Part shown: one piece after another, positions 31,825-42,106 of the stretch | How positions within the stretch are numbered: position 1 is the first letter of the stretch | Layout: each line of letters begins with the position of its first letter | Origin: Acanthosepion esculentum | Lineage: Eukaryota > Mollusca > Cephalopoda > Sepiida > Sepiidae | DNA: 64,000 bases | Direction of reading: 5' to 3' | Assembly (NCBI GenBank): GCA_964036315.1 | Contig: OZ038498.1 | Location: forward strand, 10,354,468-10,418,467 | Made by a program: the position numbers and the translations under genes | The notes under the pieces: model-generated | Told to the model about the DNA's origin: nothing | What the model saw: the letters and a program-made list of their open reading frames with translations, nothing else | Databases searched by the model: none

Positions 31825-32014
31825 TGCGATGTAGTGACATCATTGAAACCGGCGATTCCTTTCTAATAAATGAACGCAGACATGGGAGATATGAATCAAT
31901 AGCTTTGAGACAGTCCTTGGTGTGTGCTAGAAGCTTTTAACTGATCTCTGTGTTTTCTTTGTCTATCAACGGGTCTCTAACGCCTTCGTCTTTCACAAAC
32001 AGTAAGACACTACA
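31825..32014 (+). repeat. gypsy right LTR
   Basis: Starts directly after the polypurine tract 'AAAAAGGGGAGAGG'. TGCGATGTAGTGACATC start and CACTACA end correspond to the left LTR at 23,909. Confidence 0.85.
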
Positions 32015-33755
32015 CATAGATATAATTTATACTCTATAACTTTGGAAAAAAATACAATTTTTCTGAGACGAAAACTTATTTTATTGTAAATTTATTGACT
32101 GACGTAAACTCATAGTATCTTACTTACAATTGACGCCATCAGTGGATTATCCAACACAAGGAAACACAATTTAGGTCTGGCAATATTTAAAACTTAGAAA
32201 AATTTAATTTCCGTTAAATTGCGTAGAGCTAATTTAAATTTTAAATTAGCGTATATACTGCTGGTCCGAGGCTACGCCGTTGACCAAACTATATATCCAT
32301 TTAATGTAGTCAAATTAGCTTCAAAAGTGGGTCTTCAAAGGTCGCATGATACTCGAGTATATACGGTAATCAAGCTGTTGACGTTCCACACGACTTAGAA
32401 CCAAAGGTTAGGAAGTAAACTCCCATCGTTAATAGAAAGAGCAAAATAGTTACTGGAATTGAGAAACTTATTTATCTGAAAATTGTTTCAATAGAAACGT
32501 TAGGAATATGGCAAATAAGATGAGGACAACAGTATCACGCGACTTTTGAAGACCGAATTTTGAAGCTAATTTGAAGAGGGTCGCATCATACACGAGGTAT
32601 AAAATTAGCGTATATACTGCTGGCCCTAGGTTACGCCGTTGACCAAATTATATATCCATTTAATGTAGTCAAATTAGCTTCAAAATTAGGTTTTCAAAGA
32701 TCGGATGATACACGAGTATATGCGGTAAGTAAAAAAAGAAAAAAATGTTATTAAAGAAAACAAAGATAGTGAGGGCGGGGGGGACCATGATAGAGCCTAA
32801 CAATTTTATATGCAGAGGAAATGCCAAGCATGAAAGCAATTTATTTAATCTTAATAACATGATCGCAGGTCACAGGCGCACAAAATCACTATCTATTTTT
32901 TTTTCTTTCCGTGGAGAAGAGTCAAAGATAAACTAAACAGTATTTCGAAATTCAAAGGCTGATAACAAAGGGACTGTGACAGAAATTTGATACTCGTATT
33001 TTAAACGATTATCAGATATACAATTATTTCTTGCAAGCGGAAATGAAATAATGTTTACGTCAAGCCTCACACATTGTCTTGACGAAGTCGTCACGTACAC
33101 AACTAAAAAAAGGTTTGTGCCAACCAGGGAAACAAAAATTTAAAAAATGACGACAATTTCAGTCGATGAAAACGCCTAATAATGGTTTAAGCGAAGCTAA
33201 CTTTAGTTGATGCAACAGATTTTGAAAATTCCCTTATCTTGCTGTTAAAATGGTTTTAATCAGCTGATGACTTCAAATGGTGAATTTTTACGACTTTGAT
33301 CAAGAAGAGATTATACGATCTTTCGCTGCTGAGAACTGTGGCGCCATTTCTTGATGTCACAGTGTTTTTTATTTTATTTTTCAAAGGATGAAAGACGACA
33401 TATCAATTTTATCCATTCTCTTTTTATTAAATTGAAAAAAAGACATCATTCAAATGACGAACTGAAAGTTAGTCACCAAGGAATTAATGGAAGAACCAAC
33501 AGTAGAATCATCGGTTAATTTTCAATTTTAGAAAAAAAAAACTCTGACAACTAAATTCAGCATTTAAACTATCTTTTGTTATTCAAATTTTTTTCTAGAC
33601 TTAGATAAGGTTGTTATTTTTATACATAACATAGAAACAGTTTACCTTCAACATATTGAAAAATACCTGACTGTAAATTAAACTTTCTTTTCTGTTTATT
33701 AATCCCGTTATATTATATGAACTGTATACCGAATATAGAATCTTAAATTTACTTG
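32015..33755. other. No gene; ~120-bp dispersed direct repeat
   Basis: Two copies of a ~120-bp sequence starting GCGTATATACTGCTGG and ending with GAGTATATRCGGTA occur at about 32,248-32,368 and 32,608-32,728. A partial inverted piece lies at about 32,540-32,605. The ends ('CGTATATAC'/'GTATATACGG') could be terminal inverted repeats of a small DNA transposon. Frames elsewhere here are not recognisable. Confidence 0.6.
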
Positions 33756-33759
33756 CCGA

Positions 33760-34455
33760 CACTCTACTGTTTTTCTCCCCGGAATCGATCCTCCAAGTCT
33801 ATAAATCGACCATTCGCCCCTGCATGGAGTATTGCTGCCATATATGGTCTGGGGCCCCTGCTGTTTGCCTCAGGGTTCTTGATAAGATCCAGAGACGGAT
33901 ATGCAATGTGATTGGCCCTGATCTGTCATCTCGTCTGCAGTCGCTCTCTCACAGACGTGATGTTGCATCGCTCTGTCTTTTTTACAAATACTTCCATGGT
34001 AATTGCTCCGAGGAGCTGCTTTCGCTTGTCCCTAGGCCTCATGAATTTAAACGTCCTACGAGGCTGGCATCCCGTTCCCACACCTTCACCGTTGAAAATG
34101 TTAGATGTAGACGTCTCTTCTACTCCAATAGCTTCATGTCTCGCACATCTCGCCTGTGGAACTCCCTTCCCTATTACTGTTTCCCTGACAAATACAATCT
34201 CCAACGGTTTAAGTGTAGCGTCAATTGACATCTCCAGTTGCCTTGATCTATCAACTTCCCTTCTCCACATCCTTTCACCTTTCATTCCTATCTGCTCTCG
34301 CTCCAAATCTTCTGTAACCCCCTTGCCTTGATCGACCCACTGTCTTTCTCTTTCTCTACATCCTCTCCTTTACCACTCCTATCTGCTCCAACCCTTCTAT
34401 AACCCCTTGCGTGATAGTGGCCTCCAGCCTTGCTTGGGGTGATACGCTTAAAAAA
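33760..34455 (+). mobile_element. LINE 3' end with partial C-terminal frame
   Basis: The frame at 33,824-34,228 encodes 'MEYCCHIWSGAP', 'VLDKIQRRICNVIG', 'HRRDVASLCLFYKYFHGN' and 'TSRLWNSLPYYCFPD', the C-terminal region after the RT domain seen in Jockey/CR1-like LINEs. The 134-codon stretch is unbroken, so it is the youngest of three copies in the window. The 3' UTR ends 'GCCTTGCTTGGGGTGATACG' followed by A9 (34,430-34,458). 5'-truncated just upstream of 33,760. Confidence 0.9.
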
Positions 34456-34869
34456 AAAATATCAGATAGAAATTTACGCTCTTTAGAATCGCAAATATTA
34501 TCAGTATACAAATAATCTGACCCCAATAAATTCCGTCTAAAAGAGATGTGTATCTGTTGTCTTATCACGATGTATATTTGTAGTTCTATTTTAAACAACC
34601 TTTTATAACTTGTCAAACGTTTGACTGTGAATAACCAGTTAAATTAAAACAACATAAATATATTATTTTTGGACACTGGACAAGCAAAATGTATTAAGAA
34701 GGCGCAATCCGATTTTAATAAGAACGTTTTAACTTAAACCCCCCCCCCCCCCTCACTCTCACTTCCGTGCTTCACATTCGTCTGGTCTAAGCAGTTCCTC
34801 ATTCAAACAGTTTGACTTTTATATTTGTTAAAAAAGTGTATTCCAGCTGGAATTTTTTTGCCATAAGAG
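34456..34869. other. No gene; poly-C run
   Basis: No supported feature apart from a C-run of about 15 bases at 34,738-34,752. Confidence 0.6.
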
Positions 34870-35391
34870 TGTCGCAGTTAGCTCCTCCTCAGTTTCCTTA
34901 ATCCTTCAAGAGGGGTCTCTCTCCCCTGACTATAAATACTGGCTGACCCTTCTCTCTTCCTCTTTTCCGGCTTACGCACACGGGCGGCCATCTTTCTCGA
35001 CTCAGGCCTCGGGCTGCAACCTCGCGCGTGAGGCGAGGTAAAAAAGCTCTCTTTTTTTTCACTTACACCAATTTGTGACCTCTCACAGAGACAGCGTTTT
35101 CCAATTTCTTGGAACACGCTAAAAACAATATACATTCGTACGGACACTCAACACACACACACACACGTAACTTCTCCATACAAACACTCTGTAACTTTTC
35201 ATGTATTCATGTCATTGTAATTTGTTATTAATATATATTTGTTTGCATACATGTATATCGGTCTTGTTTGTTTCTTTATCTTTGGACTCCATTAAAGTCC
35301 AACATCTCATGTAGCTGGACCGGCCAGCAGGAAATCTTAACCCAGAGATATCCTCACATCCTCATCTTCACACCACGTTTCCTACTCAACA
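34870..35391 (+). repeat. Left LTR
   Basis: 522 bp, with a TATA-like 'ACTATAAATACTGGCTGACC' (34,937-34,956) about 70 bp in and a conserved 3' block 'ATATCGGTCTTGTTTG'. The promoter-like box and the position suggest transcription starts in the first third of the LTR. Homologous to the solo LTRs at 3,291 and 4,836. Confidence 0.9.
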
Positions 35392-36443
35392 AATGGTGAC
35401 TACCCGACGTGATTTCAACTCCTGCTAACGCACACGGGACGATATATATGTACAGACAAATTCTTATGCAGACCTTCCAAATGAGAGCCAGTCAAAACAA
35501 CATAATATTGGAAACTTCTTTTCTATCCTACGCACGCCGTAACGAAAGAACTTTTAATTCAGACAACATGTCTACAAAACAACTTTCTCCTACACGGCAA
35601 AAGGAATTTCTCCTACAACACATGGAAACTGCAATTACTACTATGAGCGAGCCTTACAACTCTTTCTCCGCACTGGTCTATATTTGCTTGACCTTTTCTT
35701 TCTCTCGGCGACGCTTGACCTCAATTTCACCCGGCTTACCAAACGGAGAACGCAACGCCATTTTTAACTAAATTCAACTTTCTTCTTAACTGAAATAGAT
35801 AAAGTGTGAACCCCATCTCAAACAAAGGCGACTCACTGTCCTTTCACACCCTGCAACGATGCAATTCGAATGACCTAGGAATTTTGTGAGAACGATATTT
35901 TACCGTCAATAATAGCAAATTCTCCCAACTTTCATTCGACACTCGGTAGATATTCTACATCAGCTCAACTTGGCACAGGGGTAGAACGACGCGCTCCCCC
36001 TCTCACCATTCACTTGGCCGACCATCGTCGCTGACCACAAGAAAAAGCCAAGCCTAGCAGCAGCAGCAGCAGCCACCAACTTCACCACAACGCTGCTTAA
36101 ATCTTGGGCGCCAATTTTATCCTCACATCCCCAAAACAACCTCATCTTTCAAGCAAAACTACGACCAGGCCGGCAACAGGTTGACGGGACGACAAACCCA
36201 ACTCTACGTGGAGCATTGGACAAAAAAGCAAAAGCTGAACACTACCGACGTTATTTCCAGGACGTGCTCCGACTCTGACTCACTAGAGAAATGCACAGCA
36301 CCCTGACGACAACAAGCACATTTCGTCGAATCACGCATCGCAACCACAGACACATTTTCATTTCAGCGCAAAAGAATAATTTTCAGAACTTTTTACATTT
36401 TAAAAGTTCGTTTCCTACAACTTTTAATCCAGAGGGGAGGTAT

Positions 36444-36961
36444 TGTCGCAGTTAGCTCCTCCTCAGTTTCCTTAATCCTTCAACGGGGGTCTCTCTCCCC
36501 TGACTATAAATACTGGCTGACCCTTCTCTCTTCTTCTTTTCCGGCTTACGCACACGGGCGGCCATCTTTCTCGACCCAGGCCTCGGGCCGCAACCTCGCG
36601 CGTGCGGCGAGGTAAAAAAAACTCTCTTTTTTTTCACTTACACCAATTTGTGACCTCTCACAGAGACAGCGTTTCCCAATTTCTTGGAACACGCTAAAAA
36701 CAATATACATTCGTACGGACACTCAACACACACACACACGTAACTTCTCCATACAAACACTCTGTAACTTTTCATGTCTTCATGTCATTGTAATTTGTTA
36801 TTAATATATATTTGTTTGCATACATGTATATCGCTCTTGTTTGTTTCTTTATCTTCTTTGGACTCCATTAAAGTCCAACATTCCTATGTAGCTGGACCGG
36901 CTAGCAGGAAAGTTTAGCCCAGAGATATCAATCGTCACATTCACACTCCCTGTCCTCTACA
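36444..36961 (+). repeat. Right LTR
   Basis: 518 bp, begins directly after the polypurine tract, same TATA-like box, ends GTCCTCTACA exactly as the two solo LTRs do. Confidence 0.9.
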
Positions 36962-37018
36962 AGAGTTATCAAATGAAGCTTCAGCCAATACAAATAAAAT
37001 AAGAATTTCATATGTACT

Positions 37019-37307
37019 TTAGCTCTCGATAAAATACTTTAATCGGTCGAGCACTGTAGGGAGTAAGAACGAATTTTTAAACAGTCACTATTACTGCTGA
37101 TAATGCAAGACTCTCCTAGCGATTGAGTTCCCTGAGTGACTGGTGTGTTTATGAAAAAATAAACACGCAAAAATTTGCATCTGTCTCTGCCGGGCGTCGA
37201 TGGCCTAGGGGTTAGATTTCCGACTGATACCAAAACGGCCGGGTTTCGGATGTCTTGCCGCTCTGATGAGCTGTGATATAGCGAAACAGTCTGTCTGTGG
37301 ATGACTA
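37019..37307 (+). mobile_element. Hammerhead SINE, full-length copy
   Basis: Leader 'TAGCTCTCGATAAAATACTT', whose 'CTCGAT...ATCGGTCGAG' forms a hairpin, through 'CTGATAATGCAAGA', tRNA-like segment (37,188-37,250; A-box-like 'TGGCCTAGGGGTTAGA', B-box-like 'GGGTTTCGGA'), then hammerhead, then TA repeat. Compared with the copy at 22,590, about 30 bp between B box and ribozyme are missing. Leader and tRNA-like part co-occur in two copies, so both belong to the element. Confidence 0.88.
37249..37306 (+). ncRNA. Hammerhead ribozyme
   Basis: CTGATGA (37,263-37,269), stem II GCTG/TAGC with loop TGATA (37,270-37,282), GAAA (37,283-37,286), ACA/TGT mini stem III, cleavage C at 37,295, then TGTGGATGAC. 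Relative to the copy at 22,795, stem II has C replaced by T, which keeps a G-U pair. Stem I pairs CG with TG... through inner CG/GT pairs, but the base next to the core is a T-T mismatch. Confidence 0.82.
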
Positions 37308-37548
37308 TATACATATATATATATATAGTACAGGTAATAAATCCGTTGGTGTATAATCCAAGTTGTTTCTTGTAATATCAAATATTAAAACTGATCCACA
37401 AAAACACCTCAAGGCATTTATTATAAAAGAGCATATAAATTACACAACAAAATTCCCAATTACCTCATAAGGGGGGGGTGTTATCGATCTATTTCAACTA
37501 ACGAAAATTACGTTAATCTTATTCAGCCCCGGTGTACAGAGTACTGTA

Positions 37549-37593
<45 letters not shown>

Positions 37594-37594
37594 G

Positions 37595-37656
<62 letters not shown>

Positions 37657-38135
37657 TGCTTTTATATGTTTCGTTGAATGTGACAGGCAATGAATTTTTT
37701 TTTATTCGATTGTGACATTCAATGGAAGTTGTACATATGTACTTATATATATATATATATATATGCGTGTGTGTGTGTGTGTGTGTGTGTGCGTGTGCGT
37801 GTGCATTTAATCATTTCACCAATGTGATAATGCCACAAAGACGCATGGGGTTACTGGAACCGGAAACTCAGTTCTAAAAACAAGGGATAAACATCTATTT
37901 CTGTTCAAAAGATTATGTGTGTGTGTATGTATGTGTGTGTGTGTGTGCGCGTGTGTGTGTGTGTGTATGTATGTGTGCAAAAATATATGTCTGAGGAGTA
38001 TAAGTTTTTCGTGTTTTAACTATTTGTAACGGTCTTAAGTTATATCTAGGGTCTATAACACACCATCAAGGAAGCTTATTTTGTTTTGAATTTCATTTTA
38101 AGAAACTACTTAAATGTAGACACACACACACATAC

Positions 38136-38213
<78 letters not shown>

Positions 38214-38354
38214 CCGCGTGCAATAACGCACACACAGAGAAGAAAAAATCATTTTCTGTGACTACGGAGTACGTTTAACAGACAAATAGTAAACCTAATC
38301 TATATTTAAATAACATTCTCTAAAACATTAAGTGAGCATCGAATTTGCATTAGA
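37308..38354. other. Microsatellite-rich stretch without gene
   Basis: (TA)n at 37,312-37,326, 37,548-37,576, 37,604-37,654, 37,744-37,764 and 38,140-38,212; (GT)n tracts at 37,577-37,604, 37,765-37,804 and 37,916-37,978. Around 37,675-37,730 'GAATGTGACAGGCAATGAAT' and 'GTGACATTCAATGG' form another loose inverted pair next to TA. Confidence 0.85.
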
Positions 38355-38525
38355 CAAATTCAGCAACTATTGAATTATAGTGATGTGGCACAAGGCCGAA
38401 CGCAGGGGGCACCCAGTGAGGAACGAACTCACTATTCAGTCGTAATTCTTCTAGCGAGACAAGCTTGCTAACCATTACACCGCCTCTAGTTGCCCAACCT
38501 GCTGGACTATTGTATGGAGTCTGAT
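38355..38525 (-). mobile_element. tRNA-derived SINE fragment (family C)
   Basis: On the minus strand 'GGCGGTGTAATGGTTAGCAA' (A-box-like) and 'GAGTTCGTTCCTC' (B-box-like) are followed by 'TTCGGCCTTGTGCCACATC'. The last motif is shared with the structured element at 54,241 and its partner at 40,555, so these families share a domain. Confidence 0.7.
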
Positions 38526-38756
38526 ACACACACCGAGGGAATCTCGCAGACAAAATCGCTCGCATACACATACACTGTTTTTTTAAAGTGGTTAGAAAAA
38601 TAGGGCTTGATTGAGTATTTGCAAAAAAATTTGTTTAGTAGAAAACTATCATCAAAAAAATTCTATCAATTATTCTGCATTAAAAAAATGTGAATCGATG
38701 CATGCAAATTGTAGGCATTTGATAGTGTTTGGTTCTCAAGTGTGTTTGAAAGTCTG
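38526..38756. other. No recognisable feature
   Basis: AT-rich spacer between SINEs. Confidence 0.5.
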
Positions 38757-39222
38757 TCTATATTTCTGAGATGAGGTATTATGTACATTATTCACACTAT
38801 TCGCACTATTGTCCTCATCTTTGTCGACATATTTATTACAACGTTTCGGCCGTTGTACGCTCTGGCCTTCTTCAGGTCGTTGGAATGCCGAACCGAACCC
38901 TTTATTTCGCTCACTGGGGTCCTCAGTGGATAAAGGCATTGGTTAGATCCAGTGACAGGACCCAAAGAGTGTGAGTTCAATACCCGGTTAAGGCGGTGGA
39001 GAACTTTCAGAGGGAAAAATTAACGGGAGATAACTGATAACTGACATCCATTAAACATGGCACGTGGAACTAGAACAATCTACCCCAGTGAACGAAATAA
39101 AGGGTTCAGTTCGGCATTCCAACCACCTGAAGAAGGCCGGAGCGTACAACGGCCGAAAGGTTGTAATAAATATGGCGACAAAGATGAAGACAATAGTCCG
39201 AATAATGTAAATAATGTGTTTC
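38757..39222. mobile_element. Two SINE family A copies in head-to-head inversion
   Basis: 38,757-38,920 is a minus-strand tail half ('GGCCTTCTTCAGGTCGTTGG'), joined at a GGGGTCCTCAG junction to a plus-strand copy (38,921-39,222) with A box 'AGTGGATAAAGG', B box 'GAGTTCAATACCC' and tail 'CCTGAAGAAGGCCGGAGCG'. The pair resembles the inverted arrangement at 5,224-5,586 and 55,615-56,345. Confidence 0.85.
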
Positions 39223-39361
39223 AAAGATTTCCTAAAATCTTTACACTCCTATGGTTCATATTTGTCTCACTGTTGGCTCTAAACAGCGCCTGGTTTTGAA
39301 ATTGCTAATATCAACATAATTAAATGTGCACTAAGCTGGATGATGACACAGGTTATCTTCA

Positions 39362-40205
39362 GATAATCCTTCTGCACTCTACCCTTACCCCTTTCGATAA
39401 TCCCTCTGCATTGTACACTTGACCCTTTTCGATAATCACTCTGTATGATACCTATAATCCTTTCGATAATCCCTCTGCATTGTACACTTGACCCTTTTCG
39501 ATAATCACTCTGTATGATACCTATAATCCTTTCGATAATCCCTCTGCATTCTACACTTGACCCTTTTCGATAATCACTCTGTATGATACCTATAATCCTT
39601 TCGATAATCCCTCTGCATTCTACACTTGACCCTTTTCGATAATCACTCTGTATGATACCTATAATCCTTTCGATAATCCCTCTGCATTCTACACTTGACC
39701 CTTTTCGATAATCACTCTGTATGATACCTATAATCCTTTCGATAATCCCTCTGCATTCTACACTTGACCCTTTTCGATAATCACTCTGTATGATACCTAT
39801 AATCCTTTCGATAATCCCTCTGCATTCTACACTTGACCCTTTTCGATAATCACTCTGTATGATACCTATAATCCTTTCGATAATCCCTCTGCATTGTACA
39901 CTTGACCCTTTTCGATAATCACTCTGTATGATACCTATAATCCTTTCGATAATCCCTCTGCATTCTACACTTGACCCTTTTCGATAATCACTCTGTATGA
40001 TACCTATAATCCTTTCGATAATCCCTCTGCATTCTACACTTGACCCTTTTCGATAATCACTCTGTATGATACCTATAATCCTTTCGATAATCCCTCTGCA
40101 TTCTACACTTGACCCTTTTCGATAATCACTATTCACTCTACCCTTATTCCGTTCGATAATCCCTCTGCATTCTACACTTGACCCTTTTCGATAATCACTC
40201 TGCAC
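39362..40205 (-). repeat. 69-bp minisatellite open as a 308-codon frame
   Basis: About twelve units of 69 bp, each made of two related halves starting GATAATC. As 69 is a multiple of three and no stop falls in one frame, the minus strand has a 308-codon frame of 23-residue repeats ('QSDYRKGSSVECRGIIERII'). No signal peptide, promoter or family resemblance is seen. Almost identical units mean recent amplification. I regard it as non-coding until transcripts are shown. Confidence 0.9.
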
Positions 40206-40554
40206 GCTTCCCTTGTCAGCTTGCCTAATGGCAAGTGGGCGCCTATATCAAATAAAAAATGCAATAAAAACCCAACCACAGACAATTGTTTTAATAATAA
40301 ATATTAATAAGAACTTAAAGATATCTACACACTATCAGTTACTCAAGTCCAATGTGAGAGGACATTATCAAAGCTAAAGATCAAAATGACATGGTTAAGA
40401 AATTCGGTTTCTGAAGAGAATTCGGAATCATGTTGCTATTAATCCAAAAGGAAATATTAAATAAATTCGATGCAGATTCGAACAATCGTCTTGTGAACGC
40501 AAACATTTGGTAAGAAGTAGTCAACTGCTAGCAGTGAGTCAAGTAAATTCCTGA
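40206..40554. other. No recognisable feature
   Basis: AT-rich, no gene. Confidence 0.5.
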
Positions 40555-40850
40555 ATGAATCTCCAACTGCAGGATATCTACCAACCGCCCCACGCGTTCA
40601 GCTGTGGCACAAGGCCGAATTTAATGTGGGGTATCCGAGCCCGTAGGCTCGGCCAACATTTCCCTGTAAGATCCCGTATAAAACGGGACCGGGTAGTTGT
40701 TTCCCGAGACGAGACTGTGTCCTTCTACATAGCCTCGTCTGCGGATCCTCTCTGCCTCTGTGCAGAGAGTTTGACCAGCACAGTTGGAGACGAATCTCGA
40801 ACTGCGTACCAACATACAGTATTTACTTCTGTATTTATGTGAATGGGGTC
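40555..40850 (-). mobile_element. GC-rich structured element, partial copy
   Basis: Reverse-strand relative of 54,241-54,710: shares 'CGTGGGGCGGTTG', 'AAATTCGGCCTTGTGCCACA', 'GCCGAGCCTACGGG' and a CTCTCTGC/GCAGAGAG hairpin (40,748-40,755 with 40,762-40,769). The 5' and 3' ends of the longer copy are missing. The frames here are not protein genes. Confidence 0.8.
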
Positions 40851-41150
40851 ATTCCCATTATCGTCCGTAGGTATGCTACGACAGGTAGTAATATCTTTTA
40901 ACCGTTTGTTGAAGTTAATTTTTCTAACAATATTTTTGACCTTCTCTAAAAGTGTCCTGACTCTTTTGCACTCCGTAGGTGACTATTTTCACGAAGCAAA
41001 ATGTTAATCCTGCGAATGCAAATTGAATTTGAATTTCTTGGTTATGTAGTCATATCCTTCTATGGCAACACCTAAAACACTCACTGGCTACTGCAATTTT
41101 ACATAAATAGAATTATATTTTGATTCCGTATACAGTAAAAAGGAAAGTAA
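40851..41150. other. No recognisable feature
   Basis: No supported gene or repeat. Confidence 0.5.
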
Positions 41151-42104
41151 TAGTGCTGTTCGATAAAAGTGACTCACTTGATTTTTTTTACCTAAAGTTT
41201 TTTTCGCCTATTGTTTTTCGGGTCAAACTAATTTTTAATCTTACTAATATAAAGACCCCTTCCCGACCACCTAGTAAAAAATTTTTACTCACCCTAAGGT
41301 ATTCTATTGATAATTATAATTTTGGATATAAATGAGATTTAGGGAAAAACTCTGTGCAAAAAAAGTGATTCGCTTATTTCCTGCAACTAGTAATCAATAG
41401 AAACATAACCGAACAGCTTTAAATAAAGAATAATAGAGGTATAATTTATTTATAATAGGTAATATAGTTCGAAATATTTAATAATCTATGGGTCCTCCTT
41501 TATTTTGAATAACCTTTTCAACCCTTTTTGGCATTGACTTGATTAGGTTCTAGCAAATCTCATCTCCAAGCATTGAATTCCATTCGGATATGAAATTCAC
41601 AATCAAATCCTCTTTGTTGCTCAACTGCTTTCTCGAGAGCCTGTACTTTATAATGCTCCATAAGTTTTCTATGGGGTTGAGGTCAGGAGATTGGGGCGGC
41701 CATGTCATAACACTCACCTGCTTCTCATCAAAGTATTCCTTCATCAATTTTGATTTGTGACAGGGAGCATTATCCTGCATAATAATGAGCTTGGTGGGGT
41801 CGATTTGCACCCTTTCAGCAGAAGGGAGCAGACAAGACTCTAAAATCCTCTTGTACTGCTCGCTCCTGAGGGTCTTTTCAATAGGTTTTAAGAAACCAGT
41901 TCCATGAAAAGAAAAGCATCCCCAGAACATTATACTGAACGGATGCTTGACAGTACTTACTGCTAAATTCAAAGAGCTTTCAAAGCTTCTTCTTCGGATT
42001 TTAGATCGCTTATCCTTTGAATTTAGCTCAACTTTCGTTTCATCGGAGAAGAGAACATTTAGTAAAACAAAAATCAGGTGAGTCACTTTTATCGAACAGC
42101 CCTG
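41151..42104 (-). mobile_element. Tc1-like element, N-terminus deleted
   Basis: Inverted ends (right end on minus strand 'CAGGGCTGTTCGATAAAAGT', left 'TAGTGCTGTTCGATAAAAGT'); TA follows the right end at 42,105-42,106, and the left target site is less clear. About 954 bp. A transposase frame lies inside. Confidence 0.88.
41550..42086 (-). pseudogene. Tc1 (DD34E) transposase, catalytic part
   Basis: 178-codon frame. The three acidic motifs of the Tc1 catalytic core are all present: 'VLFSDETKVEL' , 'IIMQDNAPCHKSK' and 'WPPQSPDLNPIENLWSII'. The N-terminal DNA-binding (paired-like) domain is absent, because the frame begins next to the terminal repeat. So the copy could not bind its own ends. The catalytic part is surprisingly intact. 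Confidence 0.92.
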
Positions 42105-42106
42105 TA

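Larger units (their letters stand above)
23909..32014 (+). mobile_element. Ty3/gypsy retrotransposon, decayed and multiply interrupted
   Basis: A left LTR (23,909-24,087), a primer-binding-type sequence 'TTTTAGCGATGAGGATGAC', gag, protease, RT, RNase H, integrase and a C-terminal region occur in the canonical Ty3/gypsy order on one strand, ending in a purine tract 'AAAAAGGGGAGAGG' and a right LTR (31,825-32,014). Removing the insertions (composite repeat, two LINEs, a foldback, a minisatellite, a satellite/SINE block) would leave an ordinary-sized element. Every domain has frameshifts. No target duplication is found, and the left LTR has a PPT-like flank, so it may come from a tandem or recombined copy. 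Confidence 0.88.
34870..36961 (+). mobile_element. Non-autonomous LTR retrotransposon with target duplication
   Basis: LTRs at 34,870-35,391 and 36,444-36,961, each TGTCGCAGTTAGC...(C/T)ACA, flanked by the 4-bp duplication AGAG (34,866-34,869 and 36,962-36,965). Just inside the left LTR is 'AATGGTGACTACCCGACGTG', a primer-binding-site-type sequence; before the right LTR is the purine tract 'AGAGGGGAGG'. The two LTRs differ at about ten places in their first 300 bp, so this is a fairly recent insertion. The interior is only about 1.05 kb and lacks protease, RT or integrase. The frame at 35,409-35,771 may be a gag remnant, without recognisable motif. Confidence 0.92.

Noticed and set aside
33261..33350. 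Second type of hammerhead core at 'GCTGATGAC'
   Set aside because: No stem II and no GAAA at the required distance.
39279..40205. 308-codon repetitive protein
   Set aside because: Kept as a minisatellite, not a gene: no start context, signal or family; openness follows from a 69-bp period without stops.
39362..40205. CRISPR-like array
   Set aside because: Direct repeats without unique spacers, in a eukaryotic context; a minisatellite explains it fully.
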